NCBI GenBank assembly: GCA_004322465.1
Contig: SCVO01000077.1
Coordinates: forward strand, 1 to 54,883
DNA from: Candidatus Nitrosotenuis sp.
GTDB lineage: Archaea > Thermoproteota > Nitrososphaeria > Nitrososphaerales > Nitrosopumilaceae
Direction: 5' to 3'
Length of the DNA stretch: 54,883 nt
Of the stretch, positions 19,043-27,895 are shown piece by piece (the stretch's first letter is position 1; every line of letters starts with the position of its first letter). A program made the position numbers and the translations under genes. Below the pieces are notes generated by a model. That model was given only the letters and a program-made list of their open reading frames with translations, had not been told where the DNA came from and ran no database searches.

Positions 19043-21184
19043 TTAAACTGGTTCTCTTACACTTTTGACTTTGGCAAATGCAGTTGGGTCACCGTTGATT
19101 GGATCCACTGTGATAGAGACTGTGTCCTTTGCGGTTCTGCCCAGTCCATCGCTGACAGTTAGCTCAAATGTCAATGTCTTTGTTTCTCCGTTTGAGACAT
19201 CAGGTGTTTCAAAGGATGGCTTTGCAATGTCAGATGCTGACAATGTTACACTCTCTCCAGATATCTGAGTCCAGATGTAGTTCAATTTGTGCTTGAGTGG
19301 ATCCTTTCCAGAGCCAAACAGAGTCACAACAGAGTGCTCATCGACTGTTTGATCCTTGCCAGCATATGCAGTTAGTGCTTTTGAGGCAAGTCCCTTCACT
19401 GTGACATCGACGGTGTCTGCGTCACTGTCTACAGTTCCGTCGTTAGCGATTAATTGGAATGTTAGTACTGTGTCAACAGCAACCTTTGGTGCTACAAATG
19501 TCACTGATGGGTCAGTTGTTGAAGATAGGGTAACTGATGGACCTGCTATTTGGCTCCATACGAATGTCAATGGTTCTCCATCTTCATCTGTTGCAGAGCC
19601 TGCAAGGTTGACAGTTGCATCGATATCTACGGTTTGATCATCACCTGCGTTAGCTACTGGTGGTGAGTTAACTGGAAGTACGGTCACTTTGGTTGTGTCC
19701 TTTGCTGGGCGGCCATTTTCGTCAGCAACTCTAAGCTCAAATACCAGCACCTTGACTTTGCCGTTTGCAACTATTGGTGCGGTAAATGTTGGTTGTTGCT
19801 CATCAGTTGATGACAATGTTACTGCTTCGCCGCCAACTTGTTTCCATGAATAAGTCAAATTCTCACTGTCTGGGTCTTCTGCAGAGCCAGAAAGCGTAAC
19901 GTCAGTTTGTTCATCTACTGTTTGGTCAAGTCCAGCATCCGATGATGGTCTTGCGTTATCGGAAGTCACGGTGACCATTACAGAGTCTGTTCCTTCTCCG
20001 CCGTATGGGTCAGTCACAGTTAATTCAAATTCATAAGTTGCAGATGCTCCTCCAGATACTTCTGGTGCCTTGAACTTTACTTCAAATCTGTTTGGTGATA
20101 TGAGGCTCACATCGTCGCCGCCAACTTGTTTCCAAGTATACTTTAGTATGTCTCCGTCTGGGTCTGTGCCAGAGCCAGCAAGTATTACAAGTCTATTTGA
20201 CAAAGTATTCTTGTCAGGACCTGCGTCTGCTACAGGGTTATCGTTAATTGGTCTAACTCTGATAATTACAACGTCAGTTGATGATCCGCCGCCGTCTGCA
20301 GCTGTGCAAGTAAATCTAAATGCTGTTGGAACTATTTGTCCATTTGGAATTTCAGGTGCAGTGAATGTTGGGTCTGCACTGGTTGTTGATGAAAGTTTTG
20401 CAAATGGTCCAAGTGTTTGTGTCCAAGTGTATGAGAGTTCTCTATCAAGTTTATCATCACAAGAGCCGTTTAGTTGTACGTTTGTTCCTTCGTCAACAGT
20501 TTGGTCATCGCCTGCATGTGCAGTAATCAGCGTAGTCTTTGCCGCGTTGACTTTGATTACAACGCTATCACGTGCTACTCCGCCATAACCGTCGCCGACA
20601 GTTAGTTGGAATCGCAGTGTACCAGAGTTTCTCTCCATTGTGCTAGTGTCAAATGAAGGATTTTGGTCGTTTACATCAGATAGTTCTACAATTGGTCCGT
20701 CGATTTGTGACCAGTGATATGTCAAAGCATCTCCGTCTGGGTCTGTGCCGTCACCTTGGAGGGTTACTTCGTCATTTTTGTTAACGGATTGATCAGTACC
20801 TGCGTCAGCAGTTGGTGGCTGGTTTCTTGGCATGACTGTGATTTTTATTGTGTCTTTGTCAGTTGCGCCATAAGGATCAGTAACAGATAATTCAAAACTC
20901 AAAATTTTCACTTTGCCGTTTTCAACGTCAGGGGCAGTAAAGGTTGGTTCTGCAACGGTTGTTGATGACAGTTGGACTGCTTCGCCACCAACTTGTTTCC
21001 ATTGGATGGTAAGGGAGTCGTTGTCTGGATCAATGCCGGTTCCAGATAAGGTTACAAAGTCGCCCGCTTTTACGATGTTTTGAGGATGTGAGCTTGTACT
21101 ACTGGTTTGACCAAAGGCATGCGGAGATACCATGCTGACAACCAGTAGTGTCATCAAAACTGTGTAAAATTTTAATTGCAACAT
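19043..21184 (-). CDS. Secreted surface protein of seven ~95-aa PKD/K319-like beta-sandwich repeats
   Basis: Signal MLQLKFYTVLMTLLVVSMVSPHAFG; repeated AGxDQTV...DPDGD.LTY.WxQ.GG..V.LSS...PTF.AP... units. Confidence 0.8.
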   Translation of the reverse strand: MLQLKFYTVLMTLLVVSMVSPHAFGQTSSTSSHPQNIVKAGDFVTLSGTGIDPDNDSLTIQWKQVGGEAVQLSSTTVAEPTFTAPDVENGKVKILSFELSVTDPYGATDKDTIKITVMPRNQPPTADAGTDQSVNKNDEVTLQGDGTDPDGDALTYHWSQIDGPIVELSDVNDQNPSFDTSTMERNSGTLRFQLTVGDGYGGVARDSVVIKVNAAKTTLITAHAGDDQTVDEGTNVQLNGSCDDKLDRELSYTWTQTLGPFAKLSSTTSADPTFTAPEIPNGQIVPTAFRFTCTAADGGGSSTDVVIIRVRPINDNPVADAGPDKNTLSNRLVILAGSGTDPDGDILKYTWKQVGGDDVSLISPNRFEVKFKAPEVSGGASATYEFELTVTDPYGGEGTDSVMVTVTSDNARPSSDAGLDQTVDEQTDVTLSGSAEDPDSENLTYSWKQVGGEAVTLSSTDEQQPTFTAPIVANGKVKVLVFELRVADENGRPAKDTTKVTVLPVNSPPVANAGDDQTVDIDATVNLAGSATDEDGEPLTFVWSQIAGPSVTLSSTTDPSVTFVAPKVAVDTVLTFQLIANDGTVDSDADTVDVTVKGLASKALTAYAGKDQTVDEHSVVTLFGSGKDPLKHKLNYIWTQISGESVTLSASDIAKPSFETPDVSNGETKTLTFELTVSDGLGRTAKDTVSITVDPINGDPTAFAKVKSVREPV

Positions 21185-21454
21185 TTTTATCGTAAAAATT
21201 CCACTGATTAAAAGCTTTCGTTCAATTTTGTCTAGTTTTGGGATCAACAATTTGTTTTATCGATCTTTTTTGCAGTTTTAGATCAAATGACAGAATTCAG
21301 ATCGTTTGTTAAAATGTAGTGATTTTTTTGAAAACGTTGTGGCAAGTCCTGCCAAGACAGTTCGCATATAATCGGAATTACTAAAAAATAACTGATTTAC
21401 AACTAATGCGATTTTGATACCAGACCTTAACAGACATCAATTAGATCCAAGCCA

Positions 21455-22363
21455 TTGAGACAAATCACATTAGTAGTAATCGTGTTTTTTGCCACAATTG
21501 GCATCGGAGTCGCGTCTGCTGCGCCGTTTGATTATATCGTAAATGTCAAGCTAGAGCAATATCAAATCGAACTAGGACAGAATCCAGTCGTTTTTGGCAC
21601 AGTCACCGACAACGTGCTAAGGCCAGTCCCAGGAGTAGAGGTAAAAATTACGTTTGGTTCGAATTCGGCTACAGCAGTAACGGATTCAGCCGGAAAGTTC
21701 AGACAGGAATTCTCAGAGCAGCAATCCCCCGGAATTTTTTCCGTGAATGCTTTCGCAAAGCAAAACGACAAGAAGGGATTTGGCGGCACCACACTCAGAA
21801 TATCAAAACAACTGACAACGTTTGGAGAGATGTATTATAATTCAGAACTGGCCAAGTTTGACCAGAAAAAATCAGATCCGTACCAGTCGTTGAAAATCAA
21901 AAATTATGAGAAATTCCTAAAGGAGAAGAGCAAGGCGTACCAAAAGCAGCTCGACATAGAAGCAGAAAAGATAATGCTGCAAGAAAAAAAGAAACTGGCT
22001 GATCAGAGCCTGAACCAGACAATTGTCGAACGAAACCCAGGTCCGGGCGATTTTTCAGGCTACAAATATGACAAGTACATGTCAGAGATAAACCCAAGCG
22101 TGAGGGACGACATTGCAAATCAAATGAACTATACGAAAAAAACGATCGACGATGCACGCGTTGCCATGAAGAAGGTTTTGGATAAAGGCGGCAGTTTGGA
22201 CGAGGCAAGAAAGGCGTACCTGGAGAAACTTTCCATAAAACGAGAAAACTTGGAAAAAATCGCCGACCTAAACGCCACTGAGAACCATTCCAAGATAAAG
22301 AAGCATGCAGACAAAGACAGTAAAAAGGTAAAAGGGCTCACCGCTAAGAAACTCTACAAGTAG
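21455..22363 (+). CDS. Secreted protein with N-terminal carboxypeptidase-regulatory-like Ig domain and long coiled coil
   Basis: 302 aa; VFGTVTDNVLRPVPGVEVKITFGSNSATAVTDSAGKFRQEF; Lys/Glu-rich helix. Confidence 0.65.
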   Translation: MRQITLVVIVFFATIGIGVASAAPFDYIVNVKLEQYQIELGQNPVVFGTVTDNVLRPVPGVEVKITFGSNSATAVTDSAGKFRQEFSEQQSPGIFSVNAFAKQNDKKGFGGTTLRISKQLTTFGEMYYNSELAKFDQKKSDPYQSLKIKNYEKFLKEKSKAYQKQLDIEAEKIMLQEKKKLADQSLNQTIVERNPGPGDFSGYKYDKYMSEINPSVRDDIANQMNYTKKTIDDARVAMKKVLDKGGSLDEARKAYLEKLSIKRENLEKIADLNATENHSKIKKHADKDSKKVKGLTAKKLYK

Positions 22364-22465
22364 CATTTTTTGCAAAGTCCGCTAAAAATCCCCAGTGCCA
22401 GATTGGAACTGCAAAATCCGATCAAGTTCCGAGAAGGATATAATCGAAGGTACAGAAACTGCCCC

Positions 22466-22705
22466 ATGAGGGTCACAAGGGTCGATTTAGGAAGGGGAAT
22501 CATCAAGAATCTTTCTTCAATACTAGTTGACGAAGAAGGGGTTTCGATTGAGAGCATTTGGCAAACAATTGAGGACTTTGGGATAAACCGAGAAGACTTG
22601 AAGAAGCTAAGTCCTACATACAAGGATCTTTACGAGATATACTCGGCAATTCGGGCGTATCGCGTGAGTGTCAAGTATCTAAAGGAACTCAAGAACAAGT
22701 TTTGA
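22466..22705 (+). CDS. Small hypothetical helical protein
   Basis: MRVTRVDLGRGIIKNLSSILVDEEGVSIESIWQTIEDFG...; internal ATG of the 22370 ORF preferred. Confidence 0.55.
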   Translation: MRVTRVDLGRGIIKNLSSILVDEEGVSIESIWQTIEDFGINREDLKKLSPTYKDLYEIYSAIRAYRVSVKYLKELKNKF

Positions 22706-22740
22706 TTCAGACACGGTTTGAATCAAAAAGGGGCGCGTGA

Positions 22741-23337
22741 ATGAACATAAACGATCTTAAGGAAAAATGCATCCTAATCGGAGTTTCTGCAGGCATCTTT
22801 CTTCCATTTAGACTGCTTGCAAGCCAATATCTTGCGGAGCACTGGCTTGGCAATCTTGGTTTTGCCACATCGGTATCCTTGCTCCTATTGTTCTTGACCA
22901 AGAAAAACAAGCTTGGCAGGTTTGGCGAGATTTTGAAGAACCAAATCAGAAAGGCAGTGTGGGGAAAGTCGTCTGGCGTGATCATTTTTTTGCTACTAGG
23001 ATTCATGGTTTACTTTGGATCAGTCGTCATACTTGTGAATCAAGGAAACACCACATACCGCGACGACAAGGAGGCATTGTTCCAAGACATATTCAGCAAA
23101 GAATCCGCCAATTCCCACCTCAAGCTTAAGGGACCAGGCACAAATAACGCAGAATTTGCAGGAGTTTCCCAGATAAGACATGCAGAGTACGTCTTTGCGA
23201 TATCGTACGCCATACTAAACGACCTAACCGGTGACTGGCTTGCAAGCGTACATCTGATTTTGTTCATGGAGCAAGTCGAGATGGTTGGCCTTTTTTGGGT
23301 CTACAGGAAAATGTTCAGGCCAGTCAACGCAGCGTGA
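22741..23337 (+). CDS. Membrane protein, hypothetical
   Basis: 198 aa; several hydrophobic segments. Confidence 0.6.
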   Translation: MNINDLKEKCILIGVSAGIFLPFRLLASQYLAEHWLGNLGFATSVSLLLLFLTKKNKLGRFGEILKNQIRKAVWGKSSGVIIFLLLGFMVYFGSVVILVNQGNTTYRDDKEALFQDIFSKESANSHLKLKGPGTNNAEFAGVSQIRHAEYVFAISYAILNDLTGDWLASVHLILFMEQVEMVGLFWVYRKMFRPVNAA

Positions 23338-23419
23338 TTTTCTTAATTTATCCTAGTTTGTCTGTTTTGAACAAACAAATTCAGAATACCACACGGTGTG
23401 ATTTTGACTTTGAGTCCAC

Positions 23420-24376
23420 TTGTTCAAAGACAGCATGTTAGTTGGTTTTTTTGTCACGGGATTGTTGATTTTTTCTTATCAACAGGTAGCCTTTGGACAA
23501 ATGGACAAAAGTTTGGAAGTAAGAATTCTAAACGGCGCGGCAGACAACGAAACTGCAAAGGCATTCTACCCGGACATACTTCCAATTGAACCAGGAGACA
23601 GCGTGACGTGGGTAAACGAGGACTCTAAGGCGCACAGCATCACAAGTGGGATGCCAGAGGCGCCCGAATATTCAGGAATATTCTTTAAAACTGGAAACAT
23701 TGACGCACAAAATTCAGGCTCTGTCAAAATAACGGACCTCAAGGACCATTTTGCATTCTATTATTTTTGCGAGATTCATCCGTGGCTGACAGGAAAAATA
23801 GTCGTATCAACTGCCCCGGAGTCACAGCCAGACACGGCGCTTCCAATTGCCATTAGCCGCACACAGTACAGCAAAGGCCAAGACGTTCAGGTCACAGGCA
23901 AGGTTGCCGACGACTATGCAAAGATATCGTATGATCTTTTGGTGTATGACAAAGCCAAGTTAGTCGATATCGTATCGGGGCACTTTAATGAAGACTCGAC
24001 GCTGAGCGAAACAATACACACTGACAGACTAGCCAGTGCAAAATACACACTCAAACTTGTTTACGGCCTGCCGACGCAAGTAGCCAGCACTGGATTTGAT
24101 TTGGAAAACGCCCCGGAATACAAAATTCCAGGTTGGATTAAAACGGAAGCAAAATTGTGGTCAAGCGGGACCATTTCTGACGGGGAGTTCATCAAGACAA
24201 TACAATACTTGTCCAAAGAAAAGATAATCGACTCCCAATCACAGATTGACCAGCCAAAGGCAATCCCATACTGGATAAAGACAAACGCGTCGTGGTGGAC
24301 AAACGGCCAGATTTCAGATGCAGAGTTTGTCAATGCTTTAGAGTACCTGGCAAATGCAGGAGTCATACAAATTTAG
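23420..24376 (+). CDS. Secreted cupredoxin (plastocyanin-like) protein with tandem C-terminal WIK/WW repeats
   Basis: 318 aa; PGDSVTWVNEDSKAHSITSG...FYYFCEIHPWLTGKIVV copper site; two C-terminal ~40-aa repeats. Confidence 0.8.
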   Translation: MFKDSMLVGFFVTGLLIFSYQQVAFGQMDKSLEVRILNGAADNETAKAFYPDILPIEPGDSVTWVNEDSKAHSITSGMPEAPEYSGIFFKTGNIDAQNSGSVKITDLKDHFAFYYFCEIHPWLTGKIVVSTAPESQPDTALPIAISRTQYSKGQDVQVTGKVADDYAKISYDLLVYDKAKLVDIVSGHFNEDSTLSETIHTDRLASAKYTLKLVYGLPTQVASTGFDLENAPEYKIPGWIKTEAKLWSSGTISDGEFIKTIQYLSKEKIIDSQSQIDQPKAIPYWIKTNASWWTNGQISDAEFVNALEYLANAGVIQI

Positions 24377-24378
24377 TG

Positions 24379-24618
24379 TTACTTTGGCTCGATGTAAATC
24401 CTAACTGCCTCCAAGTGGGAACAGTTTGCTTTGAGCCCCTTGCCGTGATGAAACTTGTAGAAGTTCTTGTATCCAAGGCAGTCGCATGAATCGGATGTGA
24501 CCATGTAGGACTTGGTCGGGTCGGACGATGACCTTACCTGATACAGATCATCGTCGATCTTTATTACGTTGCCTTCCTCAACGAGCTTCTTTGCTTTTTT
24601 TATCGTACTTGCACTCAA
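24379..24618 (-). CDS. SWIM-type zinc-finger protein
   Basis: 79 aa; SDSCDCLGYKNFYKFHHGKGLKANCSHLEAVRI (CxCx(n)CxH). Confidence 0.65.
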   Translation of the reverse strand: MSASTIKKAKKLVEEGNVIKIDDDLYQVRSSSDPTKSYMVTSDSCDCLGYKNFYKFHHGKGLKANCSHLEAVRIYIEPK

Positions 24619-24737
24619 CTACACATCATGTGGCATTTGGGATTAGAAAAGATTGCGAAAATTGAATCTTAATTGTAGAGAAAATTTATGCGCACAAGTC
24701 ATAAGGCATATCAATGGACTTTTGATTGGAATAGCAA

Positions 24738-25061
24738 TTGGAGCGAAAATTCAACCAGACTCCGGGAGACACAAATATTGCAATACTTGGCTACCTGACA
24801 AAGGTTGGAACTTGGATGAATTTAAGGCAGATAACCACCGGAACTCCAGGCTCGGATCTCAACAGAGACAGATTAAGGTCAATTTTAGAGAGTTTTAACA
24901 AAAAAGGCTTTGTCGAAATCAGAGAAAGCCAAAACCCAAAGGCAAAGTTCGAGTACAGGGTAACCGAGAAAGGAAAGGTGTCGTTCCTAAAGTGCGTCAA
25001 CTTTGAGCCGGACGTCAGATACATTTTGGGGCTAAGGGATTTTAAGGATAATTCTATCTAG
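24738..25061 (+). CDS. Winged-helix-like DNA-binding protein
   Basis: 107 aa; NIAILGYLTKVGTW...LRSILESFNKKGFVEIRESQNPKAKFEYRVTEKGKVSFLKC. Confidence 0.65.
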   Translation: MERKFNQTPGDTNIAILGYLTKVGTWMNLRQITTGTPGSDLNRDRLRSILESFNKKGFVEIRESQNPKAKFEYRVTEKGKVSFLKCVNFEPDVRYILGLRDFKDNSI

Positions 25062-25912
25062 TTTATCCACAGCATCGAATACCCTTGGTCTTCTTCAAAG
25101 ATCAAATCCATGTTATACTTGAGACCCAGTTTCTGCATCAGCTGCGATAGCTGATTCGACTGCAGATCCTCATCATAGTTTTTTGCGACACACAGAACAC
25201 GAAATATTTGCTTGTTGGATTTTGACAGTGCTTGCGCAAACTGGTTTATTGTCTTAAACGAGACATCGTCAAAGAACTTGACGATGAAGTCGCCTTTCTT
25301 TGTGGCCACCACAATGTCTACAGTTTCGTTGTCTATTGTTTGGTTTGTCTTGTATGGTAATTTTCTGCCCTCGGATTTATCGCGCCCAAGCAAGGAGCGC
25401 AGCTCTGGAAACACGAGGCTTGAGTGGTTTAGAATTTTTTCTATTTTTGTTGCGCCCTCTGGGATCGATGTCTCAAAATTTACCAAGTACGACTGTCGGA
25501 TAAGCTGATTTTCAATTGTTTTTAATTCCTTTTTGTACGATTGCCCCCTGTATGTAATCCATAAAAACAAAAACGATAGCAGACCAATTACAAGCCCGTT
25601 GCTTGCCATCAGCCAAGTCTGCGTAGAGTAAAGCGCAACTATGCTTTCGCCTGAGAAAACTTGTTCGCCGTTAGGAATGAAAGACAGTTCCACGTCACCA
25701 GTCTTGTCATCACGGATTTCTGCAATACGGCCGTGCTTGTTTATTTCCTGCTGAAAGTAATACTGAGACATAGAGATAATTACAGATAGAGACAGCAGGC
25801 CGATTATAACCATCACAAGGGTAACGCGGTGCCAGACGCTGAGGTTTTCAATCGCAATGTCTAGTCTTTCTGCAAGGGACAGCTTGTCGTTTTCAGACAC
25901 ACAGGTGATCAT
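25058..25912 (-). CDS. Two-TM membrane protein with cytoplasmic C-terminal domain
   Basis: 284 aa; TM VTLVMVIIGLLSLSVIISM and LMASNGLVIGLLSFLFLWITY. Confidence 0.6.
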   Translation of the reverse strand: MITCVSENDKLSLAERLDIAIENLSVWHRVTLVMVIIGLLSLSVIISMSQYYFQQEINKHGRIAEIRDDKTGDVELSFIPNGEQVFSGESIVALYSTQTWLMASNGLVIGLLSFLFLWITYRGQSYKKELKTIENQLIRQSYLVNFETSIPEGATKIEKILNHSSLVFPELRSLLGRDKSEGRKLPYKTNQTIDNETVDIVVATKKGDFIVKFFDDVSFKTINQFAQALSKSNKQIFRVLCVAKNYDEDLQSNQLSQLMQKLGLKYNMDLIFEEDQGYSMLWIN

Positions 25913-26000
25913 TTTTTGTAAATATTTAATGAATTGTTACAATTTGTAACATGATACAGTTATTGCAAAATCGCTTTTATACCCACGGCTAACCCATATT

Positions 26001-26426
26001 ATGGAAATTGGAAAAGCCCAAACCGTAGTTTTAGACTCTAATGTGTTTATCAAAGAAATTCAGGAGGGTCGCGTTTTAAGACCAATCGCAAAAAAAATGA
26101 AACGACAGTCATCAAAATTAGTAATGCCAGAAACAGTCCTAGGAGAGGTTGCAAAAATCACCGGCTCCGATCCAGTAACAACGATGACGCATGTCTACCA
26201 GTATTGCAAGCAGCCCATAATGATAGACAGGACGGACGAAATAATTACCGAGTCTGCCAAGTTATCACAGAAATATTACGAGTGTCACACCCCAGACAAT
26301 TTTATTTTGGCAACTGCCAAGCTAACGGGCTCTACTTTGGTCAGCTTCGACAGGGATCTGCTGCAGACTGCAAAGATGGAGGGGGTTCAGGCATTTTTGC
26401 CAAGAAATTACATAAGATGGGGCTAA
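26001..26426 (+). CDS. PIN-domain protein
   Basis: 141 aa; VLDSNVFIKEI, late CHTPDNFILATAKLTGSTLVSFDRDLLQTA. Confidence 0.8.
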   Translation: MEIGKAQTVVLDSNVFIKEIQEGRVLRPIAKKMKRQSSKLVMPETVLGEVAKITGSDPVTTMTHVYQYCKQPIMIDRTDEIITESAKLSQKYYECHTPDNFILATAKLTGSTLVSFDRDLLQTAKMEGVQAFLPRNYIRWG

Positions 26427-26429
26427 ACA

Positions 26430-26810
26430 ATGTCTACGATGAACGCGCTAGTGCTTGAAGACAATCCGCGAATTACAGGGCTGTACGAAAAAATTTTCGC
26501 ATCCGTCGGCTTTGAGGTAGACTTTGTGTTTGACAAGTTTTCATGCATTGACAAATTTTTAAATCCTGACAAAGACTATGATTTTGTCATTCTTGAAAAA
26601 TCCGCCAAGTTTGACGAGTCAGTCAACTTGGAGGACAAAATTCTGTCAATGAACCCACGCCAAAAAATATTCTTTCTTTCCCCGTACATGTCTGCAAGAA
26701 GCTCCGAGTTTGACAGCCTCAGTGAGACGATGAACCTGATTGACAAGCCGTTTGCGATGGTCAGCCTTCTTTCGTACCTGGAGCTAAACGCGCCAGCCAT
26801 TCCACAATAG
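26430..26810 (+). CDS. Degenerate receiver-domain protein (phospho-acceptor position Glu)
   Basis: 126 aa; VLEDN, FVILEKS instead of xxLDxx, LIDKPF retained. Confidence 0.75.
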   Translation: MSTMNALVLEDNPRITGLYEKIFASVGFEVDFVFDKFSCIDKFLNPDKDYDFVILEKSAKFDESVNLEDKILSMNPRQKIFFLSPYMSARSSEFDSLSETMNLIDKPFAMVSLLSYLELNAPAIPQ

Positions 26811-26826
26811 ACATTTTAAGCTAATT

Positions 26827-27894
26827 TTGCAAAATGGGTCAATGGGACTCAGGCGGTATTTGGCCACTCGCGGAATCATACTGTTTTGTGTTTTATTGAC
26901 AACCCTTTTGCTGACAATAATGCTTGTCGGCTCCAACATGGACGTCATTCTAAAGAAGGGAGTGTCAATTCAGATAAGATCAGAAATTACAGAAAACAAA
27001 CTGCTCATGAATAGTTTCAAGGACACAAAAGAGCTAGATCAGTTCATACAGAACCGAATTGACGACAGGATCAGAAATCTTGGTCTTGACTCCCCGTGGT
27101 ATTCCCCAAACAGAATTGCGCTTTCCATGTACAAGATTATCACGCTTGACTTTGGCCATGCAACGTTTTTGTCAAGCGATTCTGGGTCATCGCTAGTATC
27201 AGATATAATTTTGGAAAAGCTGCCAAGGACTGTGTTGTTGTTCACCACTGCAACCATAATCATATCCCTGATTGGCATATTTCTCGGCGCGCTTGCCGGA
27301 AGCAAGACGGGATCAAAAATCGACAAGTTGACATCGTCGTTTGCAGTCATCAGCGGAAGTTTTCCAGTGTGGTGGATAGGAATGCTGATGATTTTTGTTT
27401 TCGCGTTCACGCTTCACCTGTTTCCTGCAAGGGCAACGCCACTCATTGCCTCAAACGATCCCGGGTACATACCGTCACTATTCTACCACATGACGCTTCC
27501 GCTAATCACCATAGTCCTAATCGGGTTTGGAACGTGGGCATACATGGTTCGCAATTTCATGATAAACATAATGCATGAGGACTTTGTCGCAGTCAAAAAG
27601 ACAATCGGTATTTCGCAAAGAAAGATCATCTTTCATAGTGCGCTGAAAAATGTCGCACCGCCAATAATCACAGTGCTGGCACTGAGTCTTTCTGGCTCAC
27701 TTGGAGGGGCAATCATCACAGAGGCAGTCTTTGATTGGCCAGGCATGGGAAGACTGTACTTTGAGGCAATCAACGTGATGGATTTACCAGTGATCATAGG
27801 CGCAACATACGTGCTGACTGCATTTTTCCTAATCAGCATATTTGTCTCAGATCTGCTGTACGGCTACTTGGATCCAAGGATAAAGACGATTTAA
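26827..27894 (+). CDS. ABC transporter permease, DppB/OppB-like
   Basis: 355 aa; GALAGSKTGSKIDK, EDFVAVKKTIGISQRKIIFHSALKNVAPPIITVLALSLSGSLGGAIITEAVFDWPGMG. Confidence 0.85.
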   Translation: MQNGSMGLRRYLATRGIILFCVLLTTLLLTIMLVGSNMDVILKKGVSIQIRSEITENKLLMNSFKDTKELDQFIQNRIDDRIRNLGLDSPWYSPNRIALSMYKIITLDFGHATFLSSDSGSSLVSDIILEKLPRTVLLFTTATIIISLIGIFLGALAGSKTGSKIDKLTSSFAVISGSFPVWWIGMLMIFVFAFTLHLFPARATPLIASNDPGYIPSLFYHMTLPLITIVLIGFGTWAYMVRNFMINIMHEDFVAVKKTIGISQRKIIFHSALKNVAPPIITVLALSLSGSLGGAIITEAVFDWPGMGRLYFEAINVMDLPVIIGATYVLTAFFLISIFVSDLLYGYLDPRIKTI

Positions 27895-27895
27895 C

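Noticed and set aside
19065-20588. Plus-strand ORFs opposite the PKD-repeat gene
   Set aside because: Antisense frames of a repetitive coding sequence with no recognisable domain.
19043-21184. DNA-level tandem repeats considered as a CRISPR or minisatellite
   Set aside because: They are diverged ~95-codon protein repeats without short conserved direct repeats and spacers.
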